A stretch of DNA of 64,000 nucleotides from Cymbidium sinense (lineage: Eukaryota; Streptophyta; Magnoliopsida; Asparagales; Orchidaceae). The stretch spans positions 99,549,271 through 99,613,270 of the forward strand of contig CM038229.1 of NCBI GenBank assembly GCA_021442155.1. The letters are read 5' to 3'. This document shows positions 13,691-26,720 of the stretch, one piece after another. The notes under the pieces are model-generated. The model did not search any database. It was not told where the DNA came from and worked only from the letters and a program-made list of their open reading frames with translations. The position numbers and the translations under genes were made by a program. Every line of letters starts with the position of its first letter. The stretch's first letter is position 1.

Positions 13691-14334
13691 ATCTTGATTT
13701 CATGTGTGTGATTTCTTGCTTTTGAAAAGAGGAAAACTTCAACTCTAGCTTATGTGAAATATGTTAAGTGAAGTTTCAATTTTATGCTATGATTTTATTT
13801 GAAGATTGGATCTTCATTCAACAAATTTGGGTATGTTAGATGAGATAACTATTTTCAAAAGATGCTTTTGAAAATGATTTTGATTTTGATTTTAAAAGAA
13901 CCTCCATATAACAATCATGGGGATTGTTATATGATGTTACATATCGCTATAGTTTCTTATGAATTTTTGTGCAAGATCTCTTGTTATATGAATTTTGAAA
14001 AGTGCTCGGAAAGTGGCATTTTTTGCAAGAGTTCATTTTCTTAAATATAAGATGAACCTTGCCCCACCAAGCTAGTGGTGAGGAGGTTCTTAGTTTTGTC
14101 ATCTCCTTTCATTAGTTAGTTTTATCTTTCACTATTAGGGGACCCCATAGGGTTTCAAGACTAATAAGGAGTGAGGTCAAAACCTAGAGGATCTTTGGAT
14201 AACTTTGCTTAAGAATGAAATAAGATAAGTGCCAATAAAAGGAAAGATAGTCTTGGATTCATATGAAATGCAAGTCCACTATCGATGCTTGGAGACAATA
14301 ATCGAGAGAAACCTTTCACGAAGTCGAAAAAATT
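13691..14334. other. Spacer before module A copy 3
   Basis: AT-rich sequence with no recognisable gene. It contains stray relatives of the 66-bp unit and leads directly into the start of module A copy 3. Confidence 0.4.
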
Positions 14335-17300
14335 TGTGGTGTTTATTTTAAATATGTGTATGGGGACACCATGTGAGATATACTTATTGAGATGATTGGG
14401 TACAACATCAAAGGTGAACTATCTCAAAAGATAGAAATCACCAACTTATAATGGACCCAATCACCTAATAAGGGCTCATAAGTCATGATGGGACTTGAAT
14501 ATACTAGAGATTTTTTACTTTATATGAATGAATAAAGTAAGGTTTATTTAAATCGTTCTAAAGTTCTCTATGGGGCAAGCCCCATAGTTATATCCTAAGG
14601 AAGGTGATTTTCTTAGGAATACTCGATTCAAATAGACAATTTTCTCTCCAAAGATTTCAAAGTTAAGATTATCAATAAATTAGCTATGTTAGAAAATCAA
14701 ATGGGATAGATCAAAAGAAGAGACTTATTAACAAAGTCAAAGAGAGATGAGTAGAATACTGGGATATTGAAAACTTAGTGAGCATTCCAACTTATCTTAG
14801 GCTTTATACATTTCAAAATGAAGGGAATTATATACATTTGAGTTGAAACTTTGTTAGAAAACTAGGACTTATAATCCCACAACACAAAGTTGTGAAAATG
14901 CATAAGAGGTGAGGATTTATGCATGTATCCCAAAGGAAACAACAACCTCGATCCTAAGTCTAGCAAGTTTTAGCGATAAAGCACGCCCCTAAATCTAAGC
15001 AAAGATAGGTATATGATTTACCTTCATAAGAGAGAGTAAACCACCCATCGTTAGAATTATAACTACCTAGAGTGAGCCAACTAACTCCTCTTGATTTTAA
15101 AACCATGTGATTAAGTCATATGATTTTGTAATATGGTTAGGAGTTATTCTTAGAAAGAAACTAAAGTCCTTAAACCCACTACAAGAGACTAGAGCATAAG
15201 TGGTATGAATAATGACTTAATCTAATGCAAATCTTTTCATTTTTATTTGATTTTAACTCTTTATTTTGACAAAGGCTATAGGGATTTTATATGTTAAATG
15301 TATGATGAAATAAGGTTATTGGCTAAATCAAAAGAAAGATGTATTTTTCACCATAGAGGAGACCCTCAAAGGTCAAGTATTCCCTTATCGCAAGGATGGA
15401 AACCCTCTTAGCAAAAGTGAAATAACATGATGACATGCATGATATTAAGAATACAACATCCGGTAAGGGGTTGTTAAATCTTATAATTATCTTGATTTAA
15501 TGTTTAGGCTTTATGCGATGATGAGTTATTTAGAAAATTTAATTGTGAGTTGTAGTTAGGGTTGAAAATTTATTTTTTCTAAGAGCCTAATTTGATCCGC
15601 CACACATTAAATCACCATATATGAAGAAGGAAAAGACATGTCATTTCTATTACATAATTATAAATAAATTATGAAATAATTTATAAACCCAACGTAAAAG
15701 AATAACAGTCGGTGGTCGAGACCGACAACCCAAAAGAAAAATGGGTAGTCGAGCTCTACCCTTATACAACCCGATAAATGAAAGAATAATTACAAGTTTA
15801 TAAGTAAATAAATGCTATGGGGGTCTTCATTCTTCATATCTTCAGGTTTCCTCTTCTTTTCTTTATTTGTGCTTGCTTCAAAGGCATCATGGGGCCTCCC
15901 ATGACAAAGCCTTCTAGCCTCTGCTCATCCTAATCCCTCATAACACTAATACTAATTCCTTATACAAGATTACATCAAAATAGGAAAAGTAAATCTAACT
16001 ATACCTACAAAATAAGTGTTACCTAAACACACCATACAACCCAAGTAGTTATATGTATAATTTGGACTTAGACCGCACATGGGTAACCAAGTCCACATAT
16101 CCTAATTTAGATTATGCTTTGGGGTTAAGAAACCGCAAAAAAGAGAGCATTTATATTTATTTTAAGCATCCCTAAGCAAATCTCTTGTAGAACATAATTA
16201 GGCTAATCGTGGCCAAACATCTAGTCTACAATAATACATCATAAAACCAAACATATATCAAACCATGCACCCTAACATAAGGCTAAAAGTGACGACTAAA
16301 TTCTAAGATGTGTGTATTAAGGCTTGTGTGGTATGCCCTAACAAGGCTTTGTTATAATTTTCTAAGTAAGAAAGGATTTAATTTAAAGGATGGTTTCACT
16401 TTAAGTAGTTTAATTGATTTGTAAGTTTTACTTAATATTTTCTTTTATTTTATTTGGCTTACACTTAACAACTAAGTGTTATAAAGAGAAGAAAAGAGAG
16501 GATCACTCTCTTTTATCCCTACTTTAAGTCACATCTAAAGAAAATTAATTAGATGAATTATCTTTAGAAAATGGCTTATATATATATATATATATATTTT
16601 AAATAGTCCTAGGTTTAGGTTCATCTTAAATAATCTCATTCAATAAGAAAGGCATCTTAAAATTAATTGGAATGAACTACTATCACATGACACATATCCA
16701 TTCATTTATTTCCATCATATATAATATGCATATGATTAAGTCCTAAACATATCTATACATGCAATATATTTTTTGCACACTTAAATGCAAGATGCATAAA
16801 TGAGTTTTATAGAAAATAGGATTTTCATTCATTAGGAAAATTATAACAAAAGGGAGTGAGGTAGGAACCAAGGGAGTGAGGTAGGAACCTCCTTGGGGCT
16901 ACTTAAAGCGCATCCCCTAGAATGTCCGACTAATATACCCACTATTCTTAAATACATATGGATGTATGAGCAACTATGAGAATGGAAAACTATGCAAAGT
17001 AGAATTTAATTTAATTGATTTATTTGTGTGAATGAATTAAAGTTCTATCCAAATTCTATTATCAAAATGCATTAGAATGAAATCAATGGGTATGTCACCA
17101 TTATTTGCACTGGGAGTGAGGTAGGAACTTCCTTGGGGCTACTTAAAGTCGTCTCGAATGTCCGTGAGTAATATACCCACTAACATTCGTACTTATGCAA
17201 ATCAACATATGAATGATAGAAAGGAACTTCACTTCATACACTTAGTTTTATTCACATGCACCTCCTATGTATGTATAGCTAATATCACAACATGTATTAT

Positions 17301-19490
17301 TATTAATAAGATTTTGAAAATATATTTGAGATTTAATAATGATAATAGCCACACATATTTTTAATTAAGTCAACACATGCAAATTTGACATAAAAAGAAA
17401 TCATTTATTTTGATTAATATTTGACAAGGATGAATGCATGATCACAAGTGGCATACAACATTTAATACAACCGGAGAGAAATAAAAAACATAAGCACATA
17501 ATTTCATTCAATCCAATTAATTCATAAGGACAATCATATTAAATAAGATTATTTAAAACAAATCAAAAGTTCTTAAAGTCACTTTTAATCTTATTTAACG
17601 AATCCCTAATCCCATTCCCCATATGTGAATTAATTTGATTTAATGAAAATCAATTAGGTTGATTTTATGAATTGTTAACCATAGATTAAATCAATTAAAT
17701 ATTACCAATTACATTAATTAAATAATTATGAGCTTATAATATGCAAATAAAATTGAAAAGCAAATAGCAATGCTCCTATGAAATGAAAACCTTATGCATT
17801 AGCTCATAATCATTTAATAATGCTTAAAGAACTCACTTAATTACTCTTATAGTTTTCTCACACATGTGAGCTAACCAAATTTCATTAGCTCTCTTTAGGT
17901 TATTGAACACCTAAATCTCTACCCAAGATGGATTAAGGGAAAATTAGATTTAATTAAATTTTTAAATCAATTAAACAAATTAATCCTTAATTCACCTCTC
18001 AAAAAAGAGACTAACTAAAATTAATAATTATCTTGAAATGAGATGAGCTAAAGAAAAAGGTAGGGAAAGAGGTCCCCACCTATTTCCATAAACCATCCAC
18101 TAGATTAAGCATAGTTTAAAATGATTTGAATTCCAATTTAGCTAATTAAGTTTCTAATTAGTTAATTAATTAATAATAAGACTTTAGTTGAAAAGAAAGG
18201 GAAAATTAAAGAAAGGATTAGGAGGGAGGCTCCACCTACTTCCCTAAGTCTCTTTATTGTTCAATAGTTGTTAGGAGTCCAAATAACTAATTAATCACGC
18301 TCATATGCTTAATCGCCCTCAATTGCTAAGAGGATACTAGAGCTATCAATCAATTTTCCTAATTAAGTAGCCAATAAATTTCAAGAAAAATAGGAAAGTA
18401 GAGGTCATCCCCTAAACATCCTTAGAAAGTTTGAAATCAATTGGATGATTAATTAAGGAGTAATTAAGCTAATTAAATTTTTAATTAAACCCTAATTAAA
18501 CTATGTTTATTGTTCAAAATCCATTGAAATATTTTATTAAATTCTTCACTAAAATATCTTTATAACAAGACATCATTTATATTTTTTAGATTTTTCTACA
18601 ATTAGTTAAGAATTTTGGAAGTTTTAGCCTTAAAAATAGATTAATTAACCTTAATTAAAGTCCTAATTCCATGGTGGATGCTAATGCGATGTGCTTTCCA
18701 TGGTATGATGGGATTGGTTATTTAAATTATCACATCGCAGTGGCGGGCGGATGCTTTTCGTGGACCGTGATCTAAGATCGGACGACCATGATTAATCCCA
18801 TGGTTTAGAAGGAAAATCAGCAATTTAAGCGTGATCTAATCACGTCATCCATCATGCTGAACGGATGACCGCGTGATCTTTCTCCTTCATGGTGATGAAA
18901 GACGATGTCGTCATTTTCTCGCTCGATTCGAGCTCACCAAAGCTCGACTTCCAAATAATCTCACACCATCAAGGGAAGGAGAGGAACACATCCAATGGTC
19001 AAAATTGCATGACATACAAATTTTCTTGAAAAGACCAACCACTTTTCCTAGATCTATGGTTTTGAGGAATTACCTCTGGAGCTCATGGAGGTGATCGATG
19101 GAGGTAGCTTGCCTAGTACTGATGAAGCCCTGTTGAGAAGCTTGGGCCTTGATTTGGTGTGGATCCTCGGATGACCAATCCACATGCTTTTGGAGCTTCA
19201 TCTTGATCAAACTCATGCTTATAGTGGATTTGGGGCTCAAGAAATGGCTTCATTAGCAACGACACAGAGGATGGTGTGTGCAAAAAATTGAAGTTTGGAT
19301 GAGAGATGGATGAGTTTGAATCAAGGGAGGCCTCCCTATTTTGGTTTGATGTAAAACGTGAAAAGAGAAAAATAGGGAGCTTGGGATCTTTTGAAAATGG
19401 CTAAGGAGTTTTGTTTTAGTATATAGAGCTCAAACAAAAAAATGAATGCATGAATTATCATTTGAATTGAGGGAGTATATCCCTCAATTG
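14335..19490 (+). repeat. Giant direct repeat, module A, copy 3
   Basis: This is the third copy of module A and the most complete, since both its start and its continuation into module B are present. Landmarks are in the same order as in copies 1 and 2. A short TA tract lies near 16,578. A local tandem duplication of AGGGAGTGAGGTAGGAACC occurs near 16,853-16,890. Identity to the other copies is broken by many small insertions and deletions. Confidence 0.7.
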
Positions 19491-19849
19491 CCGAGGTGGA
19501 TGGACAGTATGCAATCTCATTTTCTCGCCGCCCACCACAAATCGTGACTTGTCTCCATCGGTCCACATGGCTGCCGAGTGGGGAAGGCTTGGGAGGTGGC
19601 TCAATATTTGATATGGGGAGATTTCTTTCCTTGATCCTTTGGGTGCTCGGTTTGGAGTGAGGGATGAGCTTGGGTTTCCTTTGGTCCATGACTGATCCTA
19701 ATGTGCTTAGAGTGGAATAGGAAGGCGGCATACTCCATTTGGCAATTGGATGGCGCCATGTGATGGGAGAGTGGACTTTGCCAAATGGGAAGAATTCTAT
19801 GTGAAGAAGTTTATAATGGCTAATTCACTTGTGGGATCCACTTTGCTTT
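19491..19849. other. Linker between module A copy 3 and module B
   Basis: The sequence is partly comparable with 10,181-10,559. Open frames on both strands (19,336-19,731 minus; 19,750-20,064 plus) are among the longer ones locally. They show no recognisable domain and have no open equivalent in the other copy, so I do not call them genes. Confidence 0.35.
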
Positions 19850-21975
19850 TTTTGGGTAGACTAGGGGTCAATTTGGATTGGTTTGGTCACCACCAAAGTC
19901 CCATGGGTTGGTTTTACAAGTTTTGGCTTCATTTGGTCAAATGGGTTCATATGTTCATGTTGAGTTGGGTTGACCAATTGGTCAAATTCAAACCAAGGCT
20001 TAGGTTAGGTTCAAATGATGATTGGAGAGTTTTAGTTCAATTGATTTGGGTTCGTTTAGCTTAGGTTTAATTTTGGCTCATTTGAAATCAAATTGGTCAA
20101 ATGGGTCAAGTTGACCAATTTGATAAAATTGGGTTGGTTAGGTGTTGGTTCATGTTCAATTGGTTAATTGAAAATGATTGTAGGTTTGGTTTGATTTGAT
20201 TTGGATTTAATTTGGATTTTAGCAATTTTGACTTTATGGGCTAGGTTGGGTCAAGTTGACCAATTGGTCAAATTGAGCTTAATTGTGGCTTTGGTCAAGT
20301 TCAATAATTGATTTGTAATGAACTTGAGCCATTGGTTGCAATCAATCTGGGTTTAATTTGAATTTTAGCCAATTTGACCTTCAATTTGGGCTAGTTGGTC
20401 AACTTGACCAATTGGTCTAATTAAGCTTGATTGTGGCTTTGGTCAAGTTCAATAATTGATTTGAAATGAACTTGAGCCATTGGTTGCAATCAATTTTGGT
20501 TAGATCATGATTTGACCCATTTTAGCTTTTAGGCCAATTTGGGTCAACTTAGGTCAAATGGTCAATTGGACTTGGTTTGGCTCAATTGAGGATTTGGTCA
20601 TGTTCAATAATTGATTATGAGTTGGTTTGGATCAATGGTTTCAATAAATTTGGTGTATGATGGGTTTGGCTAGTTTAGGTTTCATTTGGGCTAAAGGTTG
20701 ACTGGTTTGACCCAATTGAGGTGATTGATCATCTCGTGGTGATTGTTGATCATGATATGAGGTTTGGATGGCCTTGGTTCAATCCAATTTGGGTTGGATT
20801 AGAACTTAAAAAAAGGTCTTTTAGGTCACTTTGGGTCAAGTGGACCTAAATGGGTCAATTGGTTTGGTTTCTGGCTTGATTCAAGTTTAGTTGAACTCTA
20901 TGAGCTATGATTGAAATATAAATCCAACTATAATCAATTTGGAGTCTAATTGATTTTAGCTCATTTGAAGTTTTCAAGTCAAAAGCTAACTTGGGTTTGA
21001 CTTGGGTTAACTTGAGTTTGATTTGATAATTGTAATTTATATTTATATTTGGCTAAATGATTGAAGGAATGATTGATTCATGAGAAAATCCATTGGTTTT
21101 TTGATTTGGATAGGATTTGGTCAAGTTCAAGAAATTGGCTAAAAAAGCTTGAATTGGGTTTTGGTTTAATTTTGAATTTGATTTTGGTTACTTGATTTAT
21201 ACTTCATTTATATTTGGGGATATAAATGAAAATATAAATGAGTCATGAGAAAATCACTTGAGTTTGGAGTGATTTGGAAGCAAATTTGACCAAGCTTAAG
21301 GGTGTAGGTCAAAAAAGGATTTAAGAATTGATTTGGTTTGATTTATTTTGATCATTAGAGGGTGGGTTTCATTTATATTTATGAATATAAATGAAAAAAC
21401 AATTTATAAAGAAACCAATTGATTTTGGGCTGATTTGGTTTAAGATTTGAGTAAGCTTATAAAGGTAGGTCCATAGGGCTTAAGAGGAAATTGGACTTGG
21501 ATTTGATTTGAAGATTGAATCATTTGGAATTTATTTTGAATTTGGATTTGATAAATGATTGAGAGATTAAATTGGTCTTTGAGAAATTCAAATAAATTGG
21601 GATTGATTTGGGTTTGGTTGAGGCTAAGTCCATAGGATGAAATCAAATGGCTTAAGAAGAATGTTGATCTTGGATTTGATTATGGTTTCAATGATTTGAT
21701 TTGGAATTTGGATTTAGATTTGGTATTGGAGTTGGATTTGAGATTTGGTTTAAGAAGGAAAGTATGGATTGGGTTTAGGCTATTTGATGACAAGTTTTTT
21801 GAAGTCCCTAAGGCATAACCTATTCCTATGGCTAATCCTTCTAAGTCTCTAGCTTAGGTTAAGCGTTCACCTAATCACTAGAAGTGTCTTGAGACTAAGG
21901 GCCTCTTAGTATCTACAAGAGTCATAGATCTATGATGAGAAAGTTGAGAACTCACTCTAAAAATGAGGTCAACAT
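19850..21975 (+). repeat. Module B, copy 2: G/T-skewed degenerate repeat block
   Basis: This is the second copy of the G/T-skewed block, collinear with 10,560-12,385. It ends with the same conserved tail (CCTAAGGCATAACCTATTC, then ATCTATGATGAGAAAGTTGA). Similarity stops near 21,975. There is no coding potential. Confidence 0.6.
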
Positions 21976-23241
21976 AAGTCTTATATGTTTTAACCTTGAA
22001 TTCAAAGGAGAATCCAATTATTCTTTGAAAGCGTGACATTCATAATCATTGTAAAATTATTGGTGAGTTATATAGTTGTGCTTATAAAGAGAATGGTGTA
22101 TCCTTTATGAGTTTTACTTAAGCTTAATGATAGATAATTAAATCCATAAAATGCCGCTTTTATTATTGTCATAATTTTAATATTTACTAAAAGCCTCGTT
22201 GATTCTTTTCACTTCTATAAATTAAGGCAATATGAGCTATTCTCTTTCATATTCCTCATTTGAAAAGGAGAGGGTAGAGACTCTTGTCCAAAGTTCAAGT
22301 ATGTATTCAAGTCTCTTTGAAGATTGTAAGCTCTTCTCCCTTTTTTTTCTTTATTTCAATTTTGAAATTTCATGTTTATGTTTGTTTTTTTATGATATTT
22401 TATAATTTAATGTAATTAAATTTCATTTTAGATTATTGTATTTTTTGATATGATTGATTTTTTTTAAGTAAATCTTGATTCCTCCCTTTTTAAGTCCAAA
22501 TTTAGTTCAAATTTTGGCATTTTGACATTGGGGAGGAGGACATTCTATGTCTAAACAGTTTTGGCCTACCCATCGCCTAATGAGTGGCGATTGGTGTTTT
22601 GAAACACGTCGATCGATTTTATCTCACCATACGATGAGCATGACGAGGTCTTCAAACTTGCAAAAAAAAACAAATACAATCTATACACATTCATACATTC
22701 TTACACATCCACAAATTACATTCCTACACATCCACAAATTACATTTTGAAATTTTGTTTTATGTTTTGAGAGAAAGAAAGGATAGTGAGAGAAAGAATTC
22801 AAACTTATGCCCAAATACAAACCGATGGAAGTGAGGTAAATCACAACTTTCTTATGAGGGAAAATGGGAGCAAGAGACACGTGAACTGGTGAGTTGTCTA
22901 AATAAAAAAAATGTGGTATGGTTAGGATAGAAGAAGTTAAACTAGAGACTTACATGAAGAAAAAAAATATGAATAAAATGGTTGAGTGCGATTTCTTGTA
23001 TGAGGAAAAGTGTAGATGTATTGAGATGGAGAGGAAGAAAGAAGAATAAGAATGATTCATATGGTGCTTGATTCGGATTGACATGAGGTAGATGGAGAGG
23101 TGACTAGCGCTTCTCGATTCAATGGTTGAGTGGGCTGCGGGTTTCAATAAAATGAACTGGGAGAGGAGAGAGGGTTGGAAGAACGACTTTGAGGACAACA
23201 TTAGAGGGAGAATGGGAGCTGAACATTGATGAGAGGGAATA
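21976..23241. other. Unassigned spacer upstream of LTR element
   Basis: AT-rich sequence without a recognised gene. It includes a pyrimidine-rich stretch near 22,330-22,400 and a small tandem repeat, CACATCCACAAATTACATT-like, at about 22,700-22,745. Near 23,185, ACTTTGAGGACAACAT resembles the end-of-pol sequence CCTTGAGGACAAGGTC that precedes the right LTR at 25,834. This hints at an older, partly overlapping copy of the same retroelement. Confidence 0.35.
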
Positions 23242-24156
23242 TGATATGATCCCAAATCCTCAAAGTACCAAATTATCACATACAACAATAATTACAATAT
23301 GAGCATAAAGACTAGATATTACAAACAAAATATCGCTTTACAACATATGAAACATTAACCAAAGACCAATGAAGCAAGCGAGCTCAAAATAAACCAACAA
23401 GGCCATAAAGAAATAACGCAAATAGAACCAACTACAAGCTCCACGATATCCGAATGAGATCCGAAACGACAAAAACAAGCTACTCAAATAAAATGTAATA
23501 GAATTCGTTACAAAATACCTAGCAGAAGATCTAAAGAGAGCAAGAAAACTATAAATAGGGATGAGAAAAGCAAACAAGGGTTGAAGAAATATCTCAAGAA
23601 ATCTCCTCCTTCTCTATTTCCAGTCTCCTCTTCTTCTCGAGCATTTCTAGGGTGGATCTAGCTGAGTAATCCCTTATTCGGTGGCAGGCCATCTCCCTCA
23701 ATCCTTCCTTTCTCCTTGCTCTCGCCATTCCCTTCTCAGGCGTCGACGGCTGAACAAACAAAACAAATAAAGCAAGTATAAGGTTAGTTAATTCAAAAGC
23801 TTCATCCAATGACCAAGAAGCGACGCCAATCTCAATCAAGGCTCATTCAATCCAAGGATCAAACGCCAGAAACAATATCGCTAATCCACTAAGCCATTAG
23901 AAGAATCAAGAACGCTTGATCAAAGATTAGATCAAGGCGGATCAAAATCGATTCAATCAAACGGTTGAGGATCAATTCAAGCACTCAATCCAGTGCTTGC
24001 ATCCAACGGCTAAGGGTAAAAAAGCTATCCAACGGCTCGGACAGCCTTTCCCATGGAGATTACTCACTCAATAGGGTTCCAACACTCTGAGTTAACTCAC
24101 TAAGCTAAACCAAGGTCGGACGATCCTCCTTGTAGCCTAATTCAAAAAATAAGTCA
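23242..24156 (+). repeat. Left LTR
   Basis: It begins TGATATGATCCCAAATCC and matches the right LTR along nearly its whole length, including TCAAAGTACCAAATTATCAC and the tail near AAAATAAGT. Right after it lies ATCATTGGTGCTCG, a candidate primer-binding region. Confidence 0.65.
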
Positions 24157-24399
24157 TTATCATTGGTGCTCGTTGATTACTACATCCTCAATCGGAAAAT
24201 ATGGTAGAAGGCACAAGATACACATCCAAAACCCTAGATGAATGTGTTCTGATTAAACAAAATAGAAGAGCAAATGACCTCGACTATAATTATTGGAAAT
24301 ATTAAAAAAATTGGTCATAGAAAGCAGTTGGAAAAACAACCTCAAAGTCGTATGTGATACATCCCTTTAATCCTATTCTCCAACAGACCATATAAAACA

Positions 24400-24860
24400 C
24401 ACCCATGTCAATACCTCTTAAAATAGATATGCCAGATTTAATGGAAGACCCAGGATGGCTCTTTAAAGCGAGCGGTTTTCATATAACTCCTCGATGATCG
24501 AAATTTTTAATATCCTCAATATACATGGATGGACCTACTTTGGGTATCAATGGATGCAAGTAAATAAACAATTGTATTCTTGCTTCAAAGAACAAATTAT
24601 GATTTGGCCCTTCCCTCTGAGAGATTTAAGAGGAGAACTAGCTAAGCTTCAATGACAAACCACAGGTAATATTTTTATAATCAATTTGAAAACCTAGCTA
24701 ACCAAATTTGACATTCCACATGAATTGCTACAAAGTCGCTTTGAATCGGGCTTAAACCAAAATTAAAAGGGAAGTAAGAGCCCTACGCCTTCTTCCTTGC
24801 AAAGCATTTCAATTAGCCAAGCTAATGGAAGGAGTTAATCGATGAAAGCAATGCATAGAA
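24400..24860 (+). pseudogene. Ty3/gypsy gag remnant
   Basis: Retrotransposon Gag is the structural protein that packages the element's RNA. The conceptual plus-strand translation, crossing several stops and shifts, keeps the order typical of plant gypsy gag. There is a FNG-like core near 24,430, a GW...YF-like segment near 24,520-24,550, then FKEQ near 24,585. LQ..TG lies near 24,650 and SRFESGLKPKLKG near 24,738-24,770, equivalent to the family's S.F..GLKPEIK motif. No continuous frame remains. This is a judgement from motif memory rather than an alignment. Confidence 0.55.
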
Positions 24861-25013
24861 ATAGTAGAAATCAGCACACTTCAATAAGTAAACAGAATAT
24901 CGAGTGCTCCAACTACCCTCAGACCTCCACAAATGACACTCAACACAGTAACATAACAAGAAATTTCAATTCAAAATTTAACAAACTCAAATAGAAAGAG
25001 AGAAAGAAGAACA

Positions 25014-25058
25014 TGCTTCAATTGTAATGAGAAGTACCATAAAGAGCATATCAAAGTC
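25014..25058 (+). pseudogene. Zinc-knuckle remnant of gag
   Basis: The plus-strand frame reads CFNCNEKYHKEH. This resembles the CF.C.EK...H.C nucleocapsid knuckle of plant gypsy elements, and the final cysteine is not visible. It lies downstream of the gag trace, in the expected order. Confidence 0.5.
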
Positions 25059-25833
25059 CAAGTTATTGGCATTAATGGGTCAATGATGACCGACAATATC
25101 ACCACATGATAATCACACAAATGGGTACAAGAAGAAACACAACAAGCTTCATGTATCAACCATTCAATCTAGGCTAAGGCAAATGACATAGAGATTGTAT
25201 ATGTATACACATGATAAATAGTTCTAACCACTAACAGCTTAGATTTTATGTCGATATAACCCAATTATAGAATAAGATAGTCCATAGTAATAAGTCAGTG
25301 CACAAATCCTTTCTGACCTCAAATAAGATGGACAAAAGCGAGTGTCACATAATCCAATACACATACAGGAGCATTCATTTTGAATAGGTTGACAGACCCA
25401 TATAAATCGGGAAGCTCAAAACCAACATGAAACAAATGGCGATAACATAGAGAGCTTCAATCCAAGACTACTACAATCTGAGACAAGCTTTTACACTACA
25501 ACCGTAAAATTATCAACTCGGTTAGAAGATGGGCAAATAGTAATCAAGCTTGTCAAAAGTTTTAGATCACTGAGAAATCAAGGAGATCCACAAATTAAAG
25601 AAATAACAAGGCAAGGAAGAATTTCTAGCCACGAAGCTTAGGATATCAAGTAAAAAATATGAAGCGAATTACAATAAGGAACTGAAACTACGCTACATCT
25701 AGAGCCCATTGTACAAGCTGAGAGAAGTCCAGGGAGAAATCTATCAAGTGATGCTCCTAAGGTAGAATTGACAATCATAAAAGAGTAAGTCATATTGGTG
25801 ACCTTGAGGACAAGGTCGGTGTGAGGAGAGTAA

Positions 25834-26720
25834 TGATATGATTCCAAATCCTCAAAGTACCAAATTATCACATACAACAATAATTACAATAACAGAGCAT
25901 AAAGACTAGATATTACAAACAAAATATCACTTTACAACATATGAAAGTCAACCAAGACCAGCAGAAAGAAGCGAGCTCAAAATAAACCAACAAGGCCATA
26001 ATAGAAATAACCAAATAGAACCAACTACAAGCTCCACGATATCCGAGCGAGATCCAGCGACAAAAGCAAGCTACTCAAGCAGAATGTATTGATTTACAAA
26101 ATACCTAGCACCAAGATCTAAAGAAGCGAGAACAAAACTATAAATAGGGATGAGAAAAGCAAACAAGGGGTTGAAGAAAATATCTCAAGAAATCTCCTCC
26201 TTCTCTTTCCGGTCTCTCTTCTTCTAAGCATTTCTAGGGTGGAATTGTAATCCCTTATTCGATGGCACCATCTCCCTCAATCCTTCTTTTCTCCTCCGCT
26301 CTCAACCATTCCCTTCACAGCGTCGTGGCACTTGACAAAAAAACAAAGCAAGTATAAGGTTATGTTAATTCAAAAGCTTCATCCAACGACCAAAAGCGAC
26401 CACAATCTCAATCAAGGCTCGATTCAATCCAAGGATCAAACCGCCAGAAACAACATCTATAATCCACTAAGCCATTAGAAGAATCAAGAACGCATCAAAG
26501 ATCGATCAAGGCGGTCAATCGTTCAATCGGTTCAAGGATCAATTCGAAGCACTCAATCAGTGCTAGCATCCAACGACTAAGGGTAAAAGCATCCGGCTCA
26601 AGACCCGCCTTTCCCATGGAGATTACTCACTCGGTAGTTCCAACACTCATGAGTTAACTCGCGCACTAAGCTAAACCAAGCTAGATCGACCCAATCCTCA
26701 GCAGACCTCATAAAATAAGT
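25834..26720 (+). repeat. Right LTR
   Basis: It is the direct repeat of 23,242-24,156, with many 1-6 bp differences that are mostly small deletions. It is preceded by a purine-rich tract and ends near AAAATAAGT. Confidence 0.65.

Larger units (their letters stand above)
23242..26720 (+). mobile_element. Truncated Ty3/gypsy LTR retrotransposon
   Basis: Two direct repeats of about 0.9 kb (23,242-24,156 and 25,834-26,720) bound an internal region of only about 1.7 kb. That is far too short for a full gag-pol. Internal traces on the plus strand are a gag-like segment (24,400-24,860) and a C-x2-C...H zinc-knuckle remnant (25,014-25,058). Just before the right LTR is the end-of-pol-like CCTTGAGGACAAGGTC followed by purine-rich GTGAGGAGAG, a good polypurine-tract candidate. 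I could not find a clear target-site duplication, and RT and integrase are missing, so the element is an internally deleted relic. Confidence 0.65.

Noticed and set aside
19336..20064. Two mid-sized ORFs on opposite strands near module B
   Set aside because: There is no recognisable domain, and the corresponding region of the other module copy is not open.
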